Source of the DNA: Streptomyces noursei
GTDB lineage: Bacteria; Actinomycetota; Actinomycetes; Streptomycetales; Streptomycetaceae
DNA length: 64,000 nt
Direction of reading: 5' to 3'
Assembly (NCBI RefSeq): GCF_016917755.1
Contig: NZ_CP070326.1
Span: 7,750,001 to 7,814,000, forward strand
Shown: positions 9,371 to 17,866 of the stretch, one piece after another
Layout: each line of letters starts with the position of its first letter
How positions within the stretch are numbered: position 1 is the first letter of the stretch
Position numbers and translations under genes: made by a program
The notes under the pieces: model-generated
Databases searched by the model: none
What the model was told of the DNA's origin: nothing
Seen by the model: the letters and a program-made list of their open reading frames with translations, nothing else

Positions 9371-9757
9371 GCATCGCCGGGCCGTGGCGCGACGAAAGGG
9401 CCGACGATGCGCCGGATTTGTGTGCTGTCGCCCATGGATATACCGCGAGGGGTGAACACCCCACACATCACCGCAACACGCCTATTGAACGGCGCAATTG
9501 CCCGGCGCTATCGCCGGCGACGTGAGTGACTTCACATCATGAATCATTTCGCGAAGAGGATGTGAAATCCCGCCGGAAGCGTCCGGACGAAAGGGACATC
9601 GGCCGGCGGATTGCCGTGCGGCGATGAATGAACATGCCGTGGGCGGGTAGGAGTTGCGCTTTTGTCACCGGCGGCTTCACCACCGACGTCACCGGCGCGG
9701 ACGCACTGGCCGATCTTTCTGTTCCGCTTCGCGCACAGCTGGATACACTCACCCCCC
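9371..9757. promoter_or_regulatory. Intergenic region with nested dyads upstream of envelope genes
   Basis: 387 bp, less GC-rich than its surroundings, with no convincing gene. It contains TTCACATC (9531-9538) and its inverted copy GATGTGAA (9559-9566) flanking the palindrome TTCGCGAA (9548-9555). This nested symmetry is a candidate regulator binding site for the downstream envelope operon. No consensus promoter could be fixed. Confidence 0.4.
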
Positions 9758-10114
9758 ATGCGAACCGCTACCCCCCACAGCATTCGCCCCGGTAAACAGC
9801 GCAATCGTCCCGTATTTGTCGACACCTCAGGCAGGCGTCGACGCTTACTGGGAAGTGTGGCGTTGACCGTAGGGTGCATGTGCACCGGATATCTCGTGCT
9901 TCTCGTCGTCGTGTTCGGCGGATCTCCGCAAGCGGCCGGGCAACCGGCGCCGGACCAGGCCGGCCAACTCCCGCAACGCGCAAGACATCAGCAACCCCGG
10001 AGCACCGACCGCCCCCGGCGCGCGGTGCCGTCCCGCACTCCCGGACCCGCCGTGCCCATAGGGCAGCGCGCGTCCTCGTCCGCCGCCCCCGCGGACCCCG
10101 CCCCTGCCCCGTAG
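9758..10114 (+). CDS. Small single-pass membrane protein with Pro/Ala-rich tail
   Basis: 118 residues from ATG 9758. A basic N-terminus (SIRPGKQRNRPVF, GRRRRLL) precedes one transmembrane helix at about residues 31-52 (SVALTVGCMCTGYLVLLVVV), then a low-complexity outside tail rich in Pro, Ala, Arg and Gln. Codon 30 is TTA (9845-9847), the rare leucine codon that makes translation depend on the bldA tRNA in Streptomyces. The gene precedes a deacetylase/glycosyltransferase fusion and an LCP gene and may be an accessory membrane subunit for that polysaccharide system. The function is not known. Confidence 0.6.
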   Translation: MRTATPHSIRPGKQRNRPVFVDTSGRRRRLLGSVALTVGCMCTGYLVLLVVVFGGSPQAAGQPAPDQAGQLPQRARHQQPRSTDRPRRAVPSRTPGPAVPIGQRASSSAAPADPAPAP

Positions 10115-10323
10115 GAGAGGCAGCACCGGCGAGCCGCCCCGGGTGCGACGTTCACCGTCGTACCCGGTGACGGGGCGTCAAGCCTTCCCCGGCACCACCG
10201 CCGGGCGTCCAGGCGCTCCCCGGTACCGCACCTCGGCGTCGTCGCCCGCGCCCGCCGCCCCGGCGTGCCCGCGCGGGCGTCCGCCCTCCCACCGGGCAGA
10301 CTCCCCGACAGAAAGGGCCCCTT

Positions 10324-12426
10324 GTGGCGATGTCAGGCCAGGGGCGGCACGCGTTGCGCCACCCCCCACGCCGGCACTGGTTGTTGTTGCTGCTGATCCT
10401 CCCCATAGTCGCGGCCTCCCTGCTCTTCGAAGGCTGGACCACCCACGAGGTCGACGGCTCCCGCACGCGGCAAGCCTGTACCCGTCCCATACCGAGATCC
10501 GCCGACAACGGGGATCCGGTGCTGCGGGTCACCGGCGCCGGCACCGCCGAGACCGCGCAGATGCCGTTCCGCACCGCCGCGCTCACCTTCGACGGCGGCC
10601 CGGACCCGGTTTGGACCCCGCGGCTGCTCGACCTGCTGCGCGCGCACCACGCGCACGCCACCTTCTTCCTCTACGGGACCCAGGCGGCGCGCCACCCGGA
10701 CCTGGTCCGGCGCATCCGTGAAGCCGGCCACGAGATCGGCTCGTACACCTACACCGGCGGCGACCTGGGCAGCGCCTCAGCGCTCCGCGCCAGGTGGGAA
10801 CTCTCCCTGACCCGTACCGCCCTGGCGGGAGCCGCCGGCGTCACCACCCGGCTGCTGCGGCTGCCGCACACCACCACCGCCGACACGATGTGCGGCGCGG
10901 AGTGGACGGCCGCGCAACACGCCTCCGACCAGGGTTACCTGCTCGTCGCCGCCACCCAGTCCACCCGCAGACCTCCGCTGGGCGTGGTCCGCCAGTACAG
11001 CCAGACCGCGCTGGGGTACCAGGAGGCGGAGAAGCTGCTGGCCGACCCCGAAGTGGGCCGTTTCACCACGGTCACCGACGGACTCGAAAGGCCTTCGCTG
11101 GTCACTCCGGCCTCCCTCCTGGAGCGCGTCCAGGGCAGTGCGCTGATCCGGATCCAGTCACTCGGGCACACCTTCGCACGCGCGATGACCTGGGCGCTGG
11201 GGATCGCCGGCGCACTGGGTATCCTCCGCCTGGTGGTGGTCGCCTTCCTCGCCCGCGTCCATGTGCGCCGCCGGCACCGGCACCGATCCGGCGCACCCTG
11301 GCTGCGCAAGGTGACCGACCCGGTGACGGTGCTGGTTCCGGCGTACAACGAGGAGGCGGGCATCGAGGCCACCGTGCGCTCCCTGCTCGCCTCCACACAC
11401 CGGGACCTGCAGATCCTGGTCATCGACGACGGGTCGACGGACCGGACCGCGGAGATCGCCCGGGGCCTCGGCGACCCTCGGGTGACCGTGGTGCAGCAGC
11501 CCAACTCCGGTAAGCCGAACGCGCTGGGCACCGGCTTGCGCTACGCGCGTCACGAGATCATCGTCGTGGTCGACGCGGACACCGTCTTCGAACCGGACGC
11601 CCTGCACCAGCTCATCCAGCCGCTGGCCGACCCGACGATCGGTGCGGTCAGCGGCAACACCAAGGTCGGCAACCGGGGCGGCCTGCTGGGCAGATGGCAG
11701 CACCTGGAGTACGTCCTCGGCTTCAATCTGGACCGGCGCATGTTCGAGGTGCTGGAGTGCATGCCGACGGTCCCCGGTGCCATCGGGGCGTTCCGCCGGG
11801 ACGCGCTCACCGCGATCGGCGGCATCAGCGACGACACCCTGGCCGAGGACACCGACCTCACCATGGCACTGTGGCGCGCGGGCCGACGCGCGGTCTACGA
11901 GGAGCGGGCCGTCGCCTGGACCGAAGTACCCAGCAGCTTCCGCCAGTTGTGGCGCCAGCGCTACCGCTGGTGCTACGGAACGCTGCAGTCGATGTGGAAG
12001 CACCGCCACGCCCTGATCGAGGTCGGGCCGGCCGGCCGCTTCGGCCGTCGCGGACTGACCTATCTGGCCCTGTTCCAGATCGTGCTGCCGCTGTTCGCAC
12101 CGGTCGTCGACGTCTTCGCCCTCTACGGGCTGTGCTTCGGCGACACCCCGCAGGCCCTCGGGGTCTGGCTCGGCTTCCTCGCCGTCCAGATGGCCACCGC
12201 GGCGTACGCGCTGCGACTGGACCACGAACGGCTCGGTGTGCTGTGGGCCCTGCCGCTCCAACTCTTCTTCTACCGGCAGCTGCTGTACCTCGTCGTGATC
12301 CAGTCCGTGGTCACCGCGCTGCTCGGCACCCGTCTCACCTGGCACCGCATGCACCGCTCCGGCACCGCCAACCAACATCTGCTCGGCGAGCCGGTCCCCC
12401 ATCCGAGCACCCTGTCGTCGAAGTGA
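10324..12426 (+). CDS. Fused degenerate polysaccharide deacetylase / GT2 glycosyltransferase
   Basis: 700 residues from GTG 10324 (AAAGGG six bases upstream; ATG 10330 is an alternative). One N-terminal helix, a NodB-like domain at about residues 75-230, a helix near 290, then a GT2 domain from about 330 (VTVLVPAYNEE, IDDGSTD, VVDADT, EDTDLTMAL, QRYRW near residue 545) and C-terminal membrane helices. The GT2 part keeps all processive beta-glycan synthase motifs. The NodB part has lost all three metal ligands: TFDGGPD instead of TFDDGPD (G91) and SYTYTGGDL instead of the usual H-x-x-x-H (Y141, G145). The architecture matches the MatB-type protein that makes an extracellular poly-N-acetylglucosamine-like glycan for hyphal aggregation in Streptomyces; deacetylation by this copy is doubtful. 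Confidence 0.85.
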   Translation: MAMSGQGRHALRHPPRRHWLLLLLILPIVAASLLFEGWTTHEVDGSRTRQACTRPIPRSADNGDPVLRVTGAGTAETAQMPFRTAALTFDGGPDPVWTPRLLDLLRAHHAHATFFLYGTQAARHPDLVRRIREAGHEIGSYTYTGGDLGSASALRARWELSLTRTALAGAAGVTTRLLRLPHTTTADTMCGAEWTAAQHASDQGYLLVAATQSTRRPPLGVVRQYSQTALGYQEAEKLLADPEVGRFTTVTDGLERPSLVTPASLLERVQGSALIRIQSLGHTFARAMTWALGIAGALGILRLVVVAFLARVHVRRRHRHRSGAPWLRKVTDPVTVLVPAYNEEAGIEATVRSLLASTHRDLQILVIDDGSTDRTAEIARGLGDPRVTVVQQPNSGKPNALGTGLRYARHEIIVVVDADTVFEPDALHQLIQPLADPTIGAVSGNTKVGNRGGLLGRWQHLEYVLGFNLDRRMFEVLECMPTVPGAIGAFRRDALTAIGGISDDTLAEDTDLTMALWRAGRRAVYEERAVAWTEVPSSFRQLWRQRYRWCYGTLQSMWKHRHALIEVGPAGRFGRRGLTYLALFQIVLPLFAPVVDVFALYGLCFGDTPQALGVWLGFLAVQMATAAYALRLDHERLGVLWALPLQLFFYRQLLYLVVIQSVVTALLGTRLTWHRMHRSGTANQHLLGEPVPHPSTLSSK

Positions 12427-12443
12427 CCGAGGAGAGTGAGCAC

Positions 12444-13517
12444 ATGAGCAGCACAGGGGGCCACCGGGCCGGCGCCCCGTCCTCGGCCGGCGCACCCGCA
12501 CCGCGGCGCCGCGCGCACCGCTCCCGGCGTAGGCGGCCGGTGGTCCGCGTCGCCGTCGGGCTGCTGGTCGCCCTCCTCGTCGGGCCCGCCGGCGCCTTCG
12601 CCTGGGCGGACGGCAAGCTCCACGACACCGTCGACCTCGGCACGTCCGGCGGGGGTGAGGACAGCGGCAGCGGCACCACCTACCTCCTCGTCGGGTCCGA
12701 CAGCCGCGAGGGCCTCACCGACCGCGAGAAGCAGCAGCTGCACACCGGTTCGGCCGGCGGCCGGCGCACGGACTCGATGATCCTGCTGCACACCGGTCCG
12801 GCCGGCACCACGATGGTGAGCCTGCCGCGCGACTCGTGGCTGACCGTCCCGGCCTACACCAGTCCGATGACCGGCAAGCGGCACGGCCCGGCGAAGCACA
12901 AGCTGAACGCCTCGTTCGCGATCGGCGGTCCGAAAATGCTGGTCAACACCATCGAGCACAACACCGGCCTGACGATCGACCACTACGTGGAGGTGGGCTT
13001 CGCGGGCTTCGTCAACCTGGTCGACGCCGTCGGTGGCGTCCCGATCTGCCTCGACCGGAACCTCAAGGACGAGAAGTCCGGCGCCGACTTCACCAAGGGC
13101 TGCCACACCCTCGACGGCACCGCGGCGCTCGCCTTCGTCCGCCAGCGCCACCAGGAGGCCCAGGGCGATCTGGGCCGCACCCGCAACCAGCAGAAGTTCC
13201 TCACCGCCCTCGCCCACCGGGCGGCGGAGCCGGGCACGGTACTGAACCCGTTCGCCGTCTACTCCGCCCTCAACGCCGGACTGGACACCCTCATCGTCGA
13301 CCGGAACACCGATCTGCTGGACCTCACCTCGATGTTCCAGGCGGTTCGGGGAGTCAACGGCGGCCACGGCACCCAGCTCAACGCTCCGGTGTCCGCCATC
13401 GGCATCCCCACCGCCGAGGGCAGCGCCGTGCTCTGGGACCAGTCCCGGGCACAGCGGCTGTTCCGCGAGCTGCGCGACGACCGCCCGGTGGACGTCAAGG
13501 GCGGCAAGAGCCGGTGA
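12444..13517 (+). CDS. LytR-CpsA-Psr (LCP) family cell-wall glycopolymer ligase
   Basis: 357 residues from ATG 12444. A Pro/Arg-rich cytoplasmic tail of about 30 residues, one transmembrane helix (VRVAVGLLVALLVGPAGAFAWA), then the LCP domain: YLLVGSDSREG, RTDSMILL, MVSLPRDSW, KLNASFAIGG, and the late FVRQRH and LGRTRNQQKF arginines that bind the polyprenyl pyrophosphate. LCP enzymes transfer wall teichoic acid or capsule-like polymers from a lipid carrier to peptidoglycan. It follows the glycosyltransferase by 17 bp, so the two are likely co-transcribed, and it may anchor that glycan or another wall polymer. Confidence 0.92.
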   Translation: MSSTGGHRAGAPSSAGAPAPRRRAHRSRRRRPVVRVAVGLLVALLVGPAGAFAWADGKLHDTVDLGTSGGGEDSGSGTTYLLVGSDSREGLTDREKQQLHTGSAGGRRTDSMILLHTGPAGTTMVSLPRDSWLTVPAYTSPMTGKRHGPAKHKLNASFAIGGPKMLVNTIEHNTGLTIDHYVEVGFAGFVNLVDAVGGVPICLDRNLKDEKSGADFTKGCHTLDGTAALAFVRQRHQEAQGDLGRTRNQQKFLTALAHRAAEPGTVLNPFAVYSALNAGLDTLIVDRNTDLLDLTSMFQAVRGVNGGHGTQLNAPVSAIGIPTAEGSAVLWDQSRAQRLFRELRDDRPVDVKGGKSR

Positions 13518-13693
13518 ACCCGCCCCTGCCGCGCTGGTGCCACCCCCACCCCTCAGCGGTGGCTCGCCGGATGGGCAACGACCGCCGCCGCGGGCGATCG
13601 TGTCCATGTCCGCACGGAAGCTCCGCTCACCGAACGGCGACGACCGCACCCCGCGGAACCGTGCCAGAGCTCCAAGCATCACGAGGGTGACCA

Positions 13694-14332
13694 GTGAGAA
13701 CAACAGCTACAGCAGCAGGAAGGGCAGGAAGAGCAAGAGCCGTAGGGGCGGCCGGAGCTGACGGGCCGGTAGAAACCGCCGGAACGGCGAACCGTCCCCT
13801 GGGGCAGGCTCTCGCGCGCCGTTCGCTGCTCGCCGGCGCCGCGGCAGCGGGTGTGGGGGTCGCGGGTGGCGCGGCCGGGGATGCCCTCGCCGCGGGCCGG
13901 CCGCGCACGGTGACGCAACCGGCGGTGGACGCCGAGGCGGAGCGCCTGCGGCGCGGTCTGATCGCGCTCCGGCAGGACCTCCACCGGCACCCGGAGGCGC
14001 CGGGTCAGGAGCGGCGCACCGCCGGGCCAGGACCACGCCCAGGTGACGATCGCGGGGCCGGACGCGCCGGATACCGCACGGCGGCTGGCCTCCGCGATCG
14101 GTGCGCTCGCCACGGTGACACCGCCTTCCCTTTCAACGGCGAGGACTTCGCCCTCTACCTGGACCGCGTCCCCGGCACCTACCCCTTCCTCGGCGTCCGC
14201 GCCCCCAACTCCCCCCTCACGACCTGCTACCCGCACTACCCCGACTTCGCCCCGGACGAGCGCGCCATCGGCATCGGCGTACGGGCGATGGCCGGCTGGA
14301 TCGCGCAGCGCGCTGCCTCGGCGTCCCACTGA
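13694..14332 (+). pseudogene. Decayed secreted M20-family amidohydrolase
   Basis: The start encodes a twin-arginine-like signal (ARRSLLAGAAAAGVGVAGG) and the first M20 motif (LIALRQDLHRHPEAPGQERRTA). The end encodes the family's C-terminus (FNGEDFALYLDRVPGTYPFLGVRAPN to MAGWIAQRA). Between them only about 30 codons remain, read in another frame (QDHAQVTIAGPDAPDTARR from 14028), so about 200-250 residues and the metal-binding core are missing and at least two frame changes separate the parts. An open frame happens to span the remnant, which would mislead gene callers. Intact members remove acyl groups from amino acids or peptides outside the cytoplasm. Confidence 0.75.
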
Positions 14333-14425
14333 TCGGCCCGGATCACCACCACAGGCACCGACCGCAGACACCGCCGCCCATGAGAGGAGCCCGGACGCCC
14401 CGAGCCCGGCAACTAGGGTTGTCAC

Positions 14426-14701
14426 ATGATGTGGAGCGAGGAGGAGTACCTCGCATGCCTGCGAGGTGAGCGGCGTCGCTATGCCTGGGTGATGCGTCGC
14501 TACGGCGACCTGCCACCGGTCCGGGCCCGGGAGGCCGCCGTGGCGCACTACCCGTACGAGCCGAGCGATGCCCCCTATCGCGGTCTCGTCTTCCACGACG
14601 AAGCCTGGCACTGGGCCATGCTGGCGCTCTACGGGAATCGCTACACGGTGGAGCACCCCGAACTCATCGCGCCACCAGCCGAGTACCAGGCTCTGGACTG
14701 A
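14426..14701 (+). CDS. Small hypothetical protein
   Basis: 91 residues with two adjacent possible ATGs (14426, 14429). The protein is rich in aromatic and charged residues (MWSEEEYLACLRGERRRYAWVM, HYPYEPSDAPYRGLVFHDEAWHWAML), with no signal peptide or membrane segment, and GC-rich third positions consistent with real coding. It resembles short conserved actinobacterial hypothetical proteins; no function can be given. It lies 129 bp before anmK on the same strand. Confidence 0.6.
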   Translation: MMWSEEEYLACLRGERRRYAWVMRRYGDLPPVRAREAAVAHYPYEPSDAPYRGLVFHDEAWHWAMLALYGNRYTVEHPELIAPPAEYQALD

Positions 14702-14830
14702 CCTTGACCGACACCTTCCAGTGGTGGGTCGGTGTGGTGAGGGAAACCGGGAAACCCTGTCACACTCGATTCCCACCACATCGCGGGAGCCGTCCGCCCC
14801 CGTCGGCGTCGGCAGCCTCAGGAGGGAACC

Positions 14831-16048
14831 ATGTCTCCGTCCCGCCCCGGCCGCGCGGCGGATGTACCGGACGGCGCCCTGCGCGTGATCGGTCTGATGT
14901 CCGGCACCTCCTATGACGCCATCGAGGCCGCCGCCGCAGACCTCACCCTCGACGACGACACCCTGCGCCTGCGCCCGCTCGGACACCTCTCCGTGCCCTA
15001 CCCGGACGATCTGCGCAGCCTCATCGCCGCCACGCTGCCCCCGGCTGCCACGACCGCGCAGACCGTCTGCGCCCTGGACACCGGCATCGGACGCGCCTTC
15101 GCCACCGTCGCCGAACGCGCCCTCCACGAGCTGTGCGCCGATGTCGCCGACCTCGTGGTCTCCCACGGCCAGACGCTCTACCACTGGGTCGACAGCGGCG
15201 CCGTCCGCGGCACCCTCCAACTCGGCCAGCCCGCCTGGATCGCCCAGCACACCGGGCTCCCCGTCGTCTCCGACCTGCGCAGCAAGGACGTCGCGGCCGG
15301 CGGACAGGGTGCCCCGTTGGTCAGCATGACCGACGCCCTGCTGCTGCGCGCGCTTCCCGGCACGCCGGCGGCGCTCAACCTCGGGGGCATCGCCAACATC
15401 ACCGTGGTCGCCCCCGGCACCGAACCGCTGGCCTTCGACGCCGGCCCCGCCAATGCCCTCCTGGACGCTGCCATCGGTCACTTCACCGGCGGCGCGCTGC
15501 ACTGCGACGAGGACGGGCGCCGGGCCGCCGCCGGCCGGGCCGATCCCGACCTGCTCCGCCTTCTCCTGTCCGACCCGTACTACCGCAGGCCCGCCCCCAA
15601 GAGCACCGGCAAGGAACACTTCCATCTGCCCTACCTGCAACAGGCGTTGGGAGAGGTGCCGGGGCTCGACACGGACAACGTATTGGCCACCCTGACCCGT
15701 CTGACCGCAGTGATCGTCGCCGACGCCTGCCGTGCCCACCAGGTCACCGAGCTCATCGCCTCCGGCGGAGGCACCCGCAATCCCACGCTCATGCGGATGA
15801 TCTCCGAGGAACTCCCCGGCGTACCGCTGCGTCCGAGCGACGACCTCGGCCTCCCCTCCGAGGCCAAGGAAGCCCTGGCGTTCACCGTCCTGGGATTCCT
15901 CACCTTCCACGGGCTGCCCGGCACCCTTCCCTCCAGTACGGGCGCCCGTCACGCCACCCTCCTGGGGAGCATCACACCGGGCCGCCGGCCGCTTCGGCTA
16001 CCCGAACCGGCGCCCCGTCCCCCACGCATACTGCGCATCACGGTGTGA
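14831..16048 (+). CDS. anmK: Anhydro-N-acetylmuramic acid kinase
   Basis: 405 residues from ATG 14831 with an AGGAGGG site nine bases upstream. Actin/ASKHA kinase fold with the family motifs VIGLMSGTSYDAIE (phosphate loop), DLVVSHGQTLYHW, NLGGIANITVV, FDAGPANALLDA and IASGGGTRNPTLM. The enzyme opens the 1,6-anhydro ring of anhydro-MurNAc and phosphorylates it to MurNAc-6-phosphate in cell-wall recycling; the etherase MurQ would act next but is not in the window. Small departures from consensus (SYDAIE for SMDGID, FDAGPAN for FDTGPGN) are noted but key glycines and aspartates are kept. Length is normal. Confidence 0.93.
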   Translation: MSPSRPGRAADVPDGALRVIGLMSGTSYDAIEAAAADLTLDDDTLRLRPLGHLSVPYPDDLRSLIAATLPPAATTAQTVCALDTGIGRAFATVAERALHELCADVADLVVSHGQTLYHWVDSGAVRGTLQLGQPAWIAQHTGLPVVSDLRSKDVAAGGQGAPLVSMTDALLLRALPGTPAALNLGGIANITVVAPGTEPLAFDAGPANALLDAAIGHFTGGALHCDEDGRRAAAGRADPDLLRLLLSDPYYRRPAPKSTGKEHFHLPYLQQALGEVPGLDTDNVLATLTRLTAVIVADACRAHQVTELIASGGGTRNPTLMRMISEELPGVPLRPSDDLGLPSEAKEALAFTVLGFLTFHGLPGTLPSSTGARHATLLGSITPGRRPLRLPEPAPRPPRILRITV

Positions 16049-16080
16049 CCAGACCCGCCCGCCAACGGTGCGTCCGGCCA

Positions 16081-16101
16081 CACCCCGTCCCGGGCGGGGT
16101 G
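16081..16101. terminator. Short hairpin after anmK
   Basis: CACCCCG (16081-16087) and CGGGGTG (16095-16101) form a 7-bp stem with a 7-nt loop between anmK and the converging MarR remnant. A plausible weak terminator. Confidence 0.4.
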
Positions 16102-16109
16102 CCGGCGCG

Positions 16110-16409
16110 CTATCGCTCCGTGTCCGCGTGAGCGGAATCGGCGGCGGCCTGTGCGAGGTTGCGCTCCAGCCGTTCCAGGGTGTGCAGGGCGGCGGTCCGC
16201 TCCTCGGCGGAGAAGCCGGCCGTCGAGAGGTCTTCGAGGTGGGTCCACACCTGCTCGACCTCGCGGCGCAGGGCATGACTGGCGGCCGTCGGTTCGACGA
16301 GCGTGGCGCGCTTGTCGGTGGGTGAGGGGCGGCGGCGGACGAAGCCGGCCTGTTCCAGGCGTTGGACGGTGCGGGTCATGGTGGCGGCGTCGGAGTCCAG
16401 CAGTCGCAC
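16110..16409 (-). pseudogene. MarR-family regulator, N-terminally truncated remnant
   Basis: The readable 99 residues begin in the recognition-helix region (DSDAATMTRTVQRLEQAGFVRRRPSPTDKRATLV, helix plus wing) and run to the C-terminal dimerisation helices. The first 50-60 residues usual in MarR proteins are absent. At the break point (about 16409) the opposite strand changes abruptly into an old-yellow-enzyme C-terminus, so this is a deletion junction and not a natural start. The protein would lack half its dimer interface and is probably not functional, although a short product from an internal Met cannot be ruled out. Confidence 0.7.
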
Positions 16410-16766
16410 CGAGGACGACCCCGGCGCGACCTACCCCGCCCTGCTGGCCCGGCTCTCCGACCTGGGCCTGGCATATCTGCACCTGCTGGAGGGTCCGGAC
16501 GGCGACCTGACCGCGCGGCTGCGCACGGCATGGGACGGCACGTTCGTCCTCAACCCCTTCACCCACCCCGCCCCCACCGGCCCCGACGCCCTCAAGCTGA
16601 TCGAGGACGAGACCGCGGACACGTGGCCTACGGGGCGCTGTTCCTGGCCAACCCCGACCTGCCGCGCCGCCTCGCCGCCGGCGGCCCGTTCAACACCCCC
16701 GACACGACCACGTTCTACGGCGGCGACCACCGCGGCTACACCGACTACCCCGCCCTCACCGCCTGA
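16410..16766 (+). pseudogene. NADH:flavin oxidoreductase (old yellow enzyme) C-terminal fragment, frameshifted
   Basis: The frame reading YPALLARLSDLGLAYLHL, then FVLNPFTHP and GPDALKLIEDETAD is the C-terminal half of an OYE/NemA-type ene-reductase. Near 16620 the frame breaks (one base short) and continues in another frame as VAYGALFLANPDLPRRLAAGG, FNTPDTTTFYGG, TDYPALTA, the normal C-terminus. The N-terminal 240 or so residues with the FMN site are gone. Together with the MarR remnant it shows that a divergent regulator/reductase pair lost both 5' halves and the shared promoter in one deletion. Confidence 0.75.
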
Positions 16767-16979
16767 GCGACAGCTCGGCGACACCGGCACGGCGACCGGG
16801 CCGGCGTGGCTTCCGCCCGCCGGCCCCTGCTCGTTCAGGCATTCCGGTCGCGGCCCGGCGGGACCCGTCACCCGTTCGGCTGATTGGCGGTGCGGTCGGG
16901 GGAGAAGTGGACCTCGCGCTTCGTCGGAAGGGGCGAGGGCGTACACCGCGTCCCTGCCCGATCGAGGGAGAACCACTAC

Positions 16980-17273
16980 ATGACACCGCCCCTGGAATGG
17001 ACCGGATACCTCCCGGCCGCCGTGAGCGCGGTACACGCACTGGGCGTCCTACTGCGCCTGCGCCGGGAGCGCGTCCCCGACGGAGGAGGGCCCCGTCGAT
17101 CCCACGGTGCCGCGGGTCGACGGGGGCATGAGGAACACCGGTGCGTCGCCGGTCCCTCGAGGGTGCGGGTGGATGTCACGGTGCCGCCGACTGCGGTGGC
17201 TCTGCATGTCGTGATCACCACCGACAGCGTCCCAGGTGGTGGCACGGCGGGCGAGGAGCGGGGTCCGTGGTAG
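16980..17273 (+). CDS. Doubtful small ORF in a 500-bp gap
   Basis: The stretch 16767-17266 has no solid gene. An ORF from ATG 16980 with AGGGAG ten bases upstream opens with a plausible hydrophobic helix (GYLPAAVSAVHALGVLLRL) but soon becomes Arg/Gly-rich low-complexity sequence and overlaps the sigma-factor start. It may be a fragment or non-coding; no family is recognised. Confidence 0.25.
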   Translation: MTPPLEWTGYLPAAVSAVHALGVLLRLRRERVPDGGGPRRSHGAAGRRGHEEHRCVAGPSRVRVDVTVPPTAVALHVVITTDSVPGGGTAGEERGPW

Positions 17274-17866
17274 GCGACGGCCCGCCCAAAGAGGCGGTGA
17301 TCGTGGAGGGGGAGGTGGCCCAGCGGCTGCTGGAGTACTACCCGGACTTCATGGACAGACAGCCGTATGCGCTGCGGCGGGAGTTCGAGTGGCTGTCCTT
17401 GGCCGCGTGTCAGGACATCGCGCAGGAAGCGTTCTTGCGGGTGGGGTCGAAGGCCACGCGTGGGGGTCTGGCACCCAAGACGAACGTGCAGGCGTATCTG
17501 CAACGGGCGGCCCGCAACTTGGCGTTCGACCGCTTCCGTACGGAACTGCTGCGGAAGAAGCTGGTGTTGCTGGCCAACGACGGTTTGGACTCGGTGCCGG
17601 AGCAGCCGGTGGTGGGTGCGGACCGGGTGCTCCAGGACCTGGTGAAGCCGGCAATCGAAGACATGCCCGAAAGCATGCAGCAGAAGGTGGTGGACCTGCA
17701 GAGCCGGGGGCTCTCCGACGCGCAAATCGCACGCGCGCTCGGCATTTCCGCGCATCAGCTCCACAGAATGCGGAATAAGGCCGTTTCGCAGCTAAGGGGC
17801 AAGCTCGCCGGGCATATTCGGGCTGGGCACCGCAAGCAGAAGCAGCACGGGGTGAGGGACAGGTGA
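17267..17866 (+). CDS. Sigma-70-family (ECF-like) RNA polymerase sigma factor
   Basis: 199 residues from GTG 17267 (AGGAG eight bases upstream). Region 2 is seen at about residues 45-100 (LAACQDIAQEAFLRVGSKA, NVQAYLQRAARNLAFDRFRTELLRKK), and region 4 at about residues 135-185 (MPESMQQKVVDLQSRGLSDAQIARALGISAHQLHRMRNKAVSQL), the helix-turn-helix for the -35 element. No region 1.1 or 3. Its stop overlaps the GTG start of the next gene (GTGA), so the two are translationally coupled; the partner may modulate it, although it is not a classical membrane anti-sigma factor. Target promoters are unknown. Confidence 0.85.
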   Translation: MVGDGPPKEAVIVEGEVAQRLLEYYPDFMDRQPYALRREFEWLSLAACQDIAQEAFLRVGSKATRGGLAPKTNVQAYLQRAARNLAFDRFRTELLRKKLVLLANDGLDSVPEQPVVGADRVLQDLVKPAIEDMPESMQQKVVDLQSRGLSDAQIARALGISAHQLHRMRNKAVSQLRGKLAGHIRAGHRKQKQHGVRDR

